This document shows positions 29,251 to 39,584 of a stretch of DNA of 64,000 nt, piece after piece. A program made the position numbers and the translations under genes. Each line of letters opens with the position of its first letter. Positions within the stretch are counted from its first letter, which is position 1. Below the pieces are notes generated by a model that saw nothing but the letters and a program-made list of their open reading frames with translations, ran no database searches and was not told the origin of the DNA. Source of the stretch: Boletus sp. NGJ (lineage: Eukaryota > Basidiomycota > Agaricomycetes > Boletales > Boletaceae); the NCBI GenBank assembly GCA_019096195.1, contig JAGTXK010000136.1, positions 372,001 through 436,000 on the forward strand, given 5' to 3'.

Positions 29251-30321
29251 CATCAGTAAATACAGGATTTCATCATAGTGCTCATAGTGCCATAGTAGTT
29301 TCATAGATAACTCATAGTATTCATAGTATTCATAGTACTGTATATTCATAGTGTTCATAGTATCATAGTGTCATAATACCATAGCATTTCATAGCATTCA
29401 TAGTACATCCATAGTAGTCATAGTCATAGTAGTAATTTTAAGCTAAACCTAAACCTAAACCTAAATCAAAAGTATACAAAAAGTGTAGTCAGAGGTGTAG
29501 TCAAATGTTGTACAAAAAGTGTAGGAAAGAGTGTAAGTGTACAGTGTAGCAAAAGTGTAGCAAACAAAGTGTAGTAAAAAAAAGCAAACAAAAGTGTAGC
29601 AGAGTGTAGTACAATGTAGCAAACAAAGTGTACCAAAAGTGTACCAAAAGTGCACACCAAAGTGTAGTAAAAGCGTAGTCACAAAGTGTACCAAAAGTGT
29701 AGACTAAGTCCATTTTCTCACACTCAGTGTTAAAAAAGCGGACATTGTTTGCCAATGTTTGTGCCACCATTCTTATATAAACAAGCCAGACTTCAGAAAC
29801 TTTCCCACACTCTCTTGTTTCATAATTTTATCCTTCTCTACTCATTACATGAAGTCAATACTTTACTTTGTAAATCATTAGGATTGGGATTAGGATTGGG
29901 ATTGGAACTGGGACTGGGACTGGGATTAGAATTAGGATTAGAATTAGAATTAGTAGAATTAATATTTGATTGAATTTGAAATTAGAATTGGCTTGAAATT
30001 GGATTAGAATTAGAATGAGAATTAGAATTGCTAAGCCACTATGGAAGCACTATGTATACTATGGCATCACTATGACCACACTATGAGACACTATGAGAAT
30101 ACTATGAGATACTATGGAAATACTATGACCACTATGAAAGTACTATGAGAATACTATGAGACACTGAGAATACTATGACAGACTATGGCCACACTATGAA
30201 CAGACTATGAGACACTGTCATAGTACTATCAAACCACTATCCAGTTGGACCCTCACTATGAGCACTATGTTACTGTCCAGTACTGTCCAGCACTGGACAG
30301 TTAGTCCTGTTTTTACTGATG
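29251..30321. mobile_element. Foldback DNA element with hexamer-array arms
   Basis: A 1.07 kb insertion in A2. The ends are inverted (CATCAGTAAATACAGGA and TCCTGTTTTTACTGATG). The left arm (about 29.27-29.44 kb) is a degenerate CATAGT array, and the right arm (about 30.04-30.29 kb) is the complementary ACTATG array. Between them lie a CCTAAA tract (29.44-29.47 kb), a GTGTAG-rich tract (29.47-29.71 kb), a short unique core with TATATAAAC, and a GGATTGGGATTAG tract (29.88-30.02 kb). The A2 sequence resumes cleanly at both edges with a possible CT duplication. No transposase is visible, so it must be non-autonomous. Confidence 0.75.
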
Positions 30322-31326
30322 CTGGTTAAATATGTTGGACCCATGGCCCATACATTGAATGAAAGCACAGCTTGAAAATACCAATGTTGAACATAGCATT
30401 AAACATCTGAAGTCTTTTGTCCATGAAACCAGAATGCTCAAAGTATCTCAGGACCTGATTTAGGATCTTCAAAATATCTCATCAGAGGATGCCTACTGGG
30501 TTCTGTGTGACCTTCAATATATCCTCAAATTTAGAAAAATGTTCCCTTATCTAATAAAGAGGAACTCTCTTGAGATTCCAGTAAAGCTGAGAATACCAGA
30601 TGGTAGAAGTGAAGAGGTCAAAGCCCTCATTGACTGGGGCTGCACTGGATCTTCAATCCATGAGGACTTTGTGACTAAAAAAGGGGGGGCTAATCCACAA
30701 TCTCTCCTGTGTGCTCACTATATACAACACCAATGGCACTACTAACACTGGAGGTAAAATTGACAAATTTGTAATAGTTGAACTATAAGTACATGATTAT
30801 AAAGAATAAATCACCCTTGCTGTCACCAATCTAGGAGCAAACACAATCTTCCTTGGTCATGATTGGCTAAAAATGCACAATCCAACCATTAACTAGCAAA
30901 TGGGACAAATATCATTTAGATGCAAAAAGGACCATATCATGACCTTCATAGACAAAGAGGAAGATGAAATAGATATAGATTAGGCTCCCTTGCAAGGCAA
31001 CAGACTCTATAGATTAAACATAGATGAGTACCTATGTAATGTCACAATAGAGGGAGCCATAAAGAACTATGCCCAGAAAAAGAAAAAGATCTTTGAGGAA
31101 GCCACATCCAAGTACATCCATGAATTTAAAGATGTGTTTGTGAAAGAGAATTTTGATGCACTCCTCCCAAGATGACCCTAGGATCATGCTATCAAACTTC
31201 TCCCTGGTGATCATAAAGTAGACTGCAAGGTCTATCTCCTAAACCCAGGCAAATAAAAGGAACTCAATGCTTTTCTCAAAGAGAATATCAAATCCAGAAG
31301 GATGTGACCTTCTAAATCCCCCTTTG

Positions 31327-31944
31327 TGTCACAACTGGCTCGGGGAGAGATGGTCGCAGACTTGAAGGTGACATTCACCAACTAGATGACATTGACAAGG
31401 GACAAGCAGTGTTGAGGACCGCTGAAGATGCAGATGTGAAGGGTCTTCCTATGCAGGGGTTTGAGGACTATGATGAGCCTCACAAAGATGAGTAACCTAG
31501 GCAAGCTACTGGAGTTCGAGTAATAAAGGACTAGCGTCCAGTCAAGAGAAGGACGAGGATCCATAGAGATCCCGAAGACAACATGCAAGTAGATTCAAGG
31601 TAGGTCAAGTAGATTCTACTTGTTAGACATTGTATCTAGGGTTCGGTTTATATAAGTAAGGTGTGGGAGCCTGTGAGCCATAATGGGAAGGGATGAGTAA
31701 GATATAGAAACTGGTGGAACTCTGTGGAATGGAAAGCAGAGATGAAAGGAGTTCTGCATGAGTCATAAGTAAAAGGTAATCGGCCGGTAGGGCCAAGGGG
31801 AACTGGTAGGTATGTCAGCAGAGGCCTAAACAGGCTGATGTGAGTAGTTTGATGAGCAGAATGAGGGTGAAGAGGATAAGGGAAAACAGAGAAGATGATG
31901 GAGACAGATGAGGAAAAAGGAGAACATAGGTAAGAATTGTAACA
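31327..31944 (-). repeat. B1 left LTR (3' LTR)
   Basis: 618 bp, TGTCACAACTGG to TTGTAACA. A polypurine tract (element orientation AGTGAGGGGGTAA) lies just inside, at about 31945-31958. Confidence 0.93.
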
Positions 31945-31978
31945 TTACCCCCTCACTAAGATTGAGACACTGTTGAAA

Positions 31979-33188
31979 TTACTCTAGGCAGCGGTAATCT
32001 CCCTGGGGTGAGCCTGTGATGTTCCCAATCACTTCATCACCATAGTTGAAGTTGTCAACATAATTGAGGTCTTCCCAGGGGGAATGGGAACAAGGGGAAG
32101 GGCAGCGACGGGGTGTGGCATGTGGTGTGATGAAGGCAGATAGGGCAGATGGACTGTGGGGAGTGGGATGATTGGATAGATGAAGATGCTTGGGAGGAAG
32201 ACGAAGGGGAGACAGGGGGTGGATGACAACAAAGAGGACAATGACTTTGGGTGTGACCGGGGGACCAATTAAGACATGTTGGGCATTGGTAATGGTCACA
32301 ATTAACCCAGATGTGGTCTAGGCGGTGACATTGGAAGCAGGTTTCATGATAGTGGAGGTGGGTCCTGATAAGTGGTGTACAGCTGTTATTCCCAGTCCAA
32401 TGGTGTTCAATGTGTTCATAGAAGGTGAGTTCATTGTGATGAAGAGGAGATGATGATGCGGAGGGTGTGGATGGAGTGGGAGACAGCAGTGGAAAGACAA
32501 GAGGTCGTGCAGTGGTGGAGAACTCCCTTAGATATCAGTCCAGGTTGTCTAGAAATTCCATGGCATCAAGCTGATGGAGGGCAGCAATGAGTGAAGCTTG
32601 GAGGTCATTGTGGATCATCTGGAGGTGTATCTGTGCAACAGTGAGGGAGGCATTGGTGGAGATGTGATGTGCGATCAACCCTAACTGGGCACATTGTAAA
32701 TACACCTTATACAGGCAGTAAAGCAGAGAGGGGAAGTCTAAGTGAACTCCCATCATCAAAGCCATGCATGGGTTTTCGAGATGGGAAGTTATCCAGGTTA
32801 CGTCTTCTTCTATGGAGAAATCCTCATGGAGACAATGGGTGTAGAGGGGGAGGTCAATGGATGTGATAGGGCCCAGCAGGGATGCTAGAGATACTGGAGT
32901 AGGCGCATAAGGAGGGCTAGGTGCATGGCTGGGAGGAGATGCCAAAGGAGTAAGAGGCCTAGAGTTGTTGTAGACAATGGTGAAAGGAGGGGGTTGCAAT
33001 ATAGTGACGGGGACAAGAGGAGATGAAGGACACAAACAAGATAACAGTGATATAGTATTCAGGGAGATGGGATGCAAGGAGACAGTGAGTGATGATTCAT
33101 TGGAGATGGAGGTGACTGGGGAGTTTATTGATCGGTGGTGGTGGAGAGAGAAGAAGAGGCAATAATGGGAAATGTCTTGGGGTGGCAC
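31979..33188 (-). other. Extra 3' coding region of B1, downstream of the chromodomain
   Basis: Between the chromodomain and the 3' LTR lies about 1.2 kb with coding character, including one open stretch of 217 codons (32535-33188). It begins with Ser/Pro-rich sequence and then holds a conserved-looking helical part (with NPCMAL and HLDF) and a leucine-rich end. A Cys/His-rich stretch resembling a zinc knuckle follows nearer the LTR (about 32.1-32.35 kb). A second family B copy at 60.9-61.7 kb has the same layout, so this is part of the element and not captured noise. It is a fossil and broken. Function unknown. Confidence 0.65.
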
Positions 33189-35746
33189 TTTTTATAGTTC
33201 AGGAGGGTGGACCTGGCATTTTTCAGATTCTGTTTTGGGACCCAGAAGTCTTCTTCAGTGGAATATCCCTTCTATTGGATCAGGAAGGAGTGGCGAGATG
33301 GGGTTCTGTGGTGGTATAGGACCTTCTCAATTTTATATTCTTCTTTGCCTGCGATAAGGTCAGGTGGTGGTGAAGGGAAGTGTTTGCCGTAAATGGTGTT
33401 CTTGTGACACGGTGAAAGGAGGGAAGCATGGAATACGGGGTGTATCTTCCAAGTCTTTGGAAGTCAGAGTTTATAGACAATTGGAAATAGGACATCTGTG
33501 ACTGTAAAGGGACCTTCCCATTTAGCAGAGAATTTTGGATTGGCATCACGCCATTTCAGATTTCTGGCTTCAAGCCAGACTCAGTCCCCTTTAGCAAAGG
33601 ATTTAAATAATTTTCTGGGTTCCAAGATCATGGTCTGGCAGACAAGTTTGTGGGCAGTGAGAGCTTCATTTCTAGCTGCGGAAAATCATTTAAGGCAGTC
33701 TTCTACTGTGGGTATGGCAGTGTCAGAAAGAACTGAGGGTAGTAGCCGTGGTTCATATCTGAGGAGAAGAGAGATTGAAGATTGCCCTGTGATGGAGTGG
33801 GGTCAGTGGTTGTGTGTGAATTTAGCGTGTGTGATCTTTTTGGACCATGAAGTACTGTAGATTCTGCACCACAGAAGATTTGAAGATATGTTTCGACTTC
33901 TTGATTGATGCATTAAGTTTCTCTGTTAGATTGGGGGTGGTATGTGGTAGAGAGTGCTAGGTCATAGCCTAGGAGTTTTCCAAGTTCCTTGGTGAAGGTA
34001 GAGGCGAACTGAGGTCTGCGGTCTGAGGTGATTTTGTTGTATAGACTGTAGTGACAATAGACTTTGTAGAAAAAGAGTGTGGCAATCCCTTCTGCAGTGA
34101 CAGATTTCTTGGTGGGGCAAAGAATTACCCCCTTCATAAGCCCATGATCGACCACAACCAAAAGAGAATCAAAGCTGGCAGACGGGGGAAGGTTGGTGAT
34201 AAGATCACACGAAATTTGATGGAAAGGAAGAGTGGAGGTAGATCATATAGAAGTAGGGGGGGCGATGAGGGGTAAGTGTTTGCCTTAAGCTGTTGACAGG
34301 AAGGACACCCTTTGACATAGGAGCGTACATAGGAGGCGAGCCCAGGCCACCAAAATTCAGCTGAGATGAGCTGGTGGGTTTTAAGGTAGCTGGGGTGGCT
34401 GGCGGAGGGATGGTTGTGACAACGGGTGAGGTCGGATTTATGGAGGTCGGTGTCAGGGGAAACATAAACATGGCCATGATAGATGAGGATGCCATCCGCA
34501 TGTTGCCAGTCAGACATGCGGGCGTGGAGGAAGGCAGGTGCAGAGGTGTCAACAGCCTGTAGTTGTTGAAGGATGAGGGGGTTGCCAGTGGAAGCAGAAT
34601 AGATGTGGGAAGTGAGAGAGACATCAATCAGGTTGATGAATAAGGATGGAGGGAGCAGGGTGACACTGTCGTTCTCTGGCATATCAGCGGGAATAAGGTC
34701 AGGGCAGCAGGACAGGGTGTCAGGATCAGTGAGGAGACGTCCAGGAACGTGGATGATTTGTAAATCAAAGTCGGCAAGATCGAGCATCCAACAAGCTTGC
34801 TGACAGTTAAGGTTTTGGGGGGCATGGAAGTATGCAAGGTTTTTGTGGTCAGTGAAGACCTGCACCAGAAAGGGGGAGCCATGAAGGTAATGACACCAAG
34901 CTTTCAAAGCTCAGATAACAGCAAGAAGTTCATGGTCATAAATGTCATAGTTCCGTTCTGCTGGGGAGAATGAGTCAGAAAGGTAGGAGCAGGGGTGCCA
35001 ATCCCCATTGGCATTGGTTTGGAGGAGGATGGCACCAGAAGCAAACTTGGAGGCATCAGTTGTGAATGGCGAAAGGGGCAGCGAAATCAGGAAGATTAAG
35101 GACAGGTTTCGCCAAGAAGAGTCATTTAAGATGTTCAAAGGCTTCCTGACAGGCAGGGGTCCAGTTCCAGAGGTGATTCTGACAGGTGAGATCAATGAGG
35201 GGTTGTGTGATGGTGGAATAATCAGGGATGAATCGTTGATAGAAATTGGTGAAGCTGAGGAAGGAGCATACACTCATGACATAGTGTGGGACAGGCCATT
35301 TAGCAATGCCATCAAGCTTGACAGGATCCATAGAGAGGGAGTTAGGACAGACGATCATCTCAAGGTATTCCACTTCTTTAACTGCAAAGTCGCATTTTTT
35401 GAGTTTGAGGTGGAGGTCAAGCTTGACCATATGCTGGAGGACATGTTTCATGTGTCCTGTATGGGACATCTCATCAGGGGAAAAGATGAGGAGGTCATCC
35501 ATGTAAATGATAAGCCAACCTTTAGCTATCATGTCGCAGAAGGAGTCATTCATAAAATGCTGAAAGGTGGCGGGGGAGTTGCAGAGGTCGAAGAACATGA
35601 TGGTGGGTTTGTAGAGGCCTTTATGAGTAATAAAGGTGACTTTCCATTGATCACCATCCTTAATGCAAACATTGTTGTAACTCCATTGGATGTCAAACTT
35701 GGTAAACATGATCACACCACAAAGTTTGTTGATGAGGTTGGAGATA

Positions 35747-35962
35747 CAGTGGCTCAAAAAACTGTCCGCATGTTTGGTCATTTCTCACTAAACGTGTTAT
35801 TCCCCAATAACCCCTAACCCTTACCCTAACATATAGGTGTATGAAATAAAGCACTGACCCTTGGCGTTCTATCCATCAAGGTTGTAAGACATATGAATAA
35901 GAATTGATGAACTGGCAGCCATTTCAAAACAATGACTCATTCAGACAGTTTTTTGACTCTAA
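35747..35962 (+). repeat. Tc1 left terminal inverted repeat
   Basis: 216 bp, nearly identical to the complement of 37140-37355. It contains CCCCTAACCCTTACCCTAAC at 35811-35830. Confidence 0.95.
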
Positions 35963-36108
35963 GTTTTGATTACATATATTGGACCCTAGCATGCTGTAAT
36001 ATGATTGCATACATTTGGTAAGGCTTCTATTATGTCACCATTATGTAACTGAGTGTCAGACAACATATATAAACCCCATCATTCCATGTTTATTTTCCCA
36101 CCATCACC

Positions 36109-37125
36109 ATGAAACCCATTTCCATCTCCCAAAGAAACAATATCATCTCTCTCTCCTCTCATGGGCTTTCCTCTAGGAAAATCTCTGCCCAAACTGGCCT
36201 AGGGAAGTCTACAGTATGCCAAGTGCTTCAGGAACTCCAGCCAGAGAAGACTAGGCTTCTTGATGGCTGTCCTTCCAAGCTTACCTCTACCAACAAAAGA
36301 GCTATTGTCCAGCAAATTATTACTGGCAAGGCCAGGAATGCTGTTCATGCTGCCCAATACGTCAATACCATTATTGATACCCCTGTCTGTCCTCAGACTG
36401 TTAGAAATACTCTCAAGGAAGCCTCCTTAAAGGCTGTGGTAAAGAAGAAAAAGCCACTGCTTTCTAGTGGTCACAAGAAAAGAAGATTAGCCTTTGCTCT
36501 CAAGTACCAGCATTGGACTGTGAAGGACTGGAAGAGAGTTATATAATCAGATGAGACCAAGATAAATAGGATTGGGTCAGATGGGCAAGAGTATGTGTGG
36601 AAAAAGAAAGGAGAGGGGCTAATTGCTAGAGAGATCCAAGGCACAGTCAAGTTTAGAGGAGGTTCACTGATGGTATGGGGCTGCATAGGGTGGAATGGAG
36701 TGGGGATTTTGAGTGAGGTGGAGGGGAGAATGGATGCTGAACAGTATGTGGCCACATTGGAGCAGGGGTTGCTGCAAAGCATGGAGGAATCTGGAATTCC
36801 AGAAGATGACATTATCTTTCAACAAGATAATGATCCCAAGCATACCTCTCAAAGAGCCCAAAGATGGTTTGAAGAGCAAGGAATCAAGCTTCTGGACTGG
36901 CCTGCACAATCTCCAGACCTTAATCCCATTGAACATACTTGGAATCACCTCAAGATATGCCTCTCAGGTTATGAAAATGCTCCTACAGGTATTCATCAAT
37001 TGTGGGAAAGAGTAGTGGAGCAGTGGGGAAAGATTGATGAGGAACAGTGTCAGAAATGGATAGAAAGTATGCCTAGAAGGATTGAAGCAGTTATCAAGGC
37101 CAAAGGAGCTCATACCAAGTACTAG
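36109..37125 (+). pseudogene. Tc1-type DD34E transposase, one in-frame stop
   Basis: The ATG at 36109 follows an A/C-rich leader. The N-terminus has two helix-turn-helix parts: RNNIISLSSHGLSSRKISAQ with GLGKSTVCQVLQ, and a second near VCPQTVRNTLKEASL with a basic linker (VKKKKPLLSSGHKKRR). The catalytic domain shows SDETKINRIG (first Asp), QQDNDPKHTS (second Asp) and SPDLNPIEHTW (Glu). The second Asp and the Glu are 34 residues apart, the Tc1 spacing. Total length is about 338 codons, normal for Tc1. A TAA at 36544-36546, just before SDETK, is in the same frame and interrupts an otherwise intact protein; a Trp is usual near this place in relatives. The stop makes this copy non-autonomous unless read through. 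The frame ends at TAG after KGAHTKY. Confidence 0.93.
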
Positions 37126-37139
37126 ATACCTAGATAAAT

Positions 37140-37355
37140 TTAGAGTCAAAAAACTGTCCGAATGAGTCATTGTTTTGAAATGGCTGCCAGTTCATCAATT
37201 CTTATTCATATGTCTTAAAACCTTGATGGATAGAAAGCCAAGGGTCAGTGCTTTATTTCATACACCTATATGTTAGGGTAAGGGTTAGGGGTTATTGGGG
37301 AATAACACGTTTAGTGAGAAATGACCAAACATGCGGACAGTTTTTTGAGCCACTG
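37140..37355 (-). repeat. Tc1 right terminal inverted repeat
   Basis: Partner of the left repeat, ending CCACTG next to the TA duplication. It contains GTTAGGGTAAGGGTTAGGGG at 37272-37291. Confidence 0.95.
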
Positions 37356-39584
37356 TAAGGGGGAGAGGGTAGGCATCACGAATGGTGTGTTCGTTGATGT
37401 AACAATAGTCTTAGCAGGGACAAAGGTTGCCATTCTTCTTTTTGACAAAGAAGAAGGGAGGAGGTGTGGGGGGAGTTCGAGGGATGGATTTTCCTGCATG
37501 CGAGATTTTCCTCAATGAAAGTGTTGGTAGTAGTAACTTCCAGAGGTGAAAGAGGGTAAACTTTCCCAATCTTCGGGATGAAGAATTCCTTAAGATTGAT
37601 GGCATGATCATAAGGTTGGGATGGAGGGACATGGTCGGTAGCTTCTTTGGAGAAGACCGTCAAGAAGTCAGCATATTTGGTGGGGAGGGTTTTCTTGGAT
37701 TTAGCCAACTCTGCCACTTGGGTGAGTTTGGTGGTGACGGTGACATGGGAGATGATATATTGGGCAACATGACAGTACCCACCATGAATGATGTGATGCA
37801 TAACTCGGTTTCAGTTTGTGGTGGTGAGATATTGGTTTTTGTTGGTTTCCTTTTGAAGGAATCCACGAAGATGGTGACATGTCATGAGGTTGATATCAAC
37901 ATGGTTGGGGTATTCCAAAGGTTTGTCGTTGACTGGGATGTCGACATGTAAGGGGAGGAGTTGGTTGTGGAGATGGTAAAGTCATTGGACTGATCGACTG
38001 AGGTCTCAAGGGTCAGGGTGTTGGCCTTCCAGTTGATGGAAGGGTTATTCTTCTCCAACCAGGGTTGTCCTAGAATGATGTTTTCCCTCTTGCAGGAGAG
38101 GACATGGAGGGAGACATGGGTGAGAACCCCTTTGATAGAAAGGAAGAGGTTGCACAAGAACTTGATATCACTGTTCTTGTTGAGGGAAAAGTCAGCATTT
38201 CGAGCATGGATAGGGGTGTTGAGATGTGTAGTAGGAAGATTGTGGCATCGTATGAATTGATAGTCAATGCATGATATTTCTGCACCACTGTCAATAAGAG
38301 TGTTTGTGTCAACGGCTTTGGCTGATTGTGAGGGGATGTAAACTGAGATGGGAATAGCAATTCCTTTGAACGTAGAGAGTATAGTTACATTGCAAGCAGA
38401 CACAGGGGAAACATGTGTTGAATTTGTTCCCCAATTTAAAAACCCTGAGAGACACTTCTTTTCCTTGGGGCAGTTGTTGGCAAAGATAGAACAAGTGGTG
38501 GTGGTGTGGCCAGGTTGTCAGCAACAGAAACAGTGTTTATTTTTGAAGCAGTGTTCTCATTCGGCAGGGGTTATCTTGGGGACAGAGATGGCGTCAATGT
38601 CCATGGCATTGGGGTCATGAGTTTTGGTGGTGGTGGGGGTAGAGAATGAGTGATAGGTATGGGTGGAGGGTTTGTTGTATCTCTTAGTGATTTCATCAGC
38701 TCATTTCCATTGGATCTGGAAGTGGATAGCCTTTGAGTACCATTCTTCAATGATGGAGGGAATGGTGTCCATAGACATGACACAGTGCATGAGACTAGCT
38801 GGGATGCTGGCAGAGTAATATCCGATCAGGACATTAGGGTCTGTGATCTTGGCGAGTGAAGTGTTGTTCTGGAATTCGGAAGTGTATTCTGTCAAAGTAG
38901 GAGTGTATGTATTGTTGGCCTTCTTGACCATGTGTTTTGTCAATAACCAGGCGATGACGTTGCCTGTCATGTTGCAGTGTTTGAATGCCTTTTCAAAGGT
39001 GGTCGTAAAGTTGGAGAAATTACTGAGATTTACGCCTGTAGTGGAAACAGTGTTCTGGCAGTAGGTGTTTGCCCAAGTAAGGGCAGACCCTTTGGACATA
39101 TAGGACAACATGAAGACAATCCACTTGTTATCATTGTCATAGACTTTGTTGTTGACATGGAGGTAAAGTAACATAGTGTTCAACCACTGCATAGAAGTGT
39201 CATAGGACCCAGTGAAGGGTTCAGAAATGGCAATATGGAGTTCGGTGGGTCTAACAGTGGTCATACCAGTTGTAGGTGGTGGAGGTGGCAGTGAGAATGA
39301 TGGGGTGGCGGTCACTGGTGTTGGTGACAGAGGAGTAGAGTTCTGTGGAATATGAAGTCCTGAAGCAAAACATTGCGACAGGTCAAAGGCGTCATCCTGT
39401 TATGGTTGGGATGGGAGTTCAAGATCAGTGTCACTAGACAAGTTGTTTTCACTAGTGTCAGAGTGTTCAAAGTCAAGTGGGGCAGACAAAGTGGCACACC
39501 ACTGACTTGGGTCAAGGTTTGGTCGTCAAAAAGCTATAGTGGAGGATTACGTGGCAGTAACCTTGAAGGTCAAGTAGAACCTTT

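Larger units (their letters stand above)
35747..37355 (+). mobile_element. Tc1/mariner transposon with 216 bp inverted repeats
   Basis: A 1,609 bp element between TA duplications (35745-35746 and 37356-37357), with termini CAGTGGCTCAAAAAACTG. The terminal inverted repeats are 35747-35962 and 37140-37355 and differ at only about three positions (near 1.4 percent), so the insertion is recent. Each repeat carries the same binding-site-like word, TCAAAAAACTGTC, at its outer end and again inverted at its inner end, and a TTAGGG-like tract in the middle. One transposase gene lies inside. It interrupts the reverse transcriptase of B1. Confidence 0.96.

Noticed and set aside
31979-33188. Envelope gene in family B
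   Set aside because: The extra region has no signal peptide, membrane anchor or Cys-rich ectodomain pattern. The Cys/His cluster looks like a zinc knuckle.
35008-35817. 269-codon plus-strand open frame
   Set aside because: It lies antisense to the B1 reverse transcriptase, whose minus-strand motifs are clear. It reflects codon bias and not a gene.
35811-37291. Telomere or chromosome end at the TTAGGG-like tracts
   Set aside because: Only about three degenerate units, present symmetrically in both arms of one transposon with ordinary sequence on both sides, so it is not a chromosome end.
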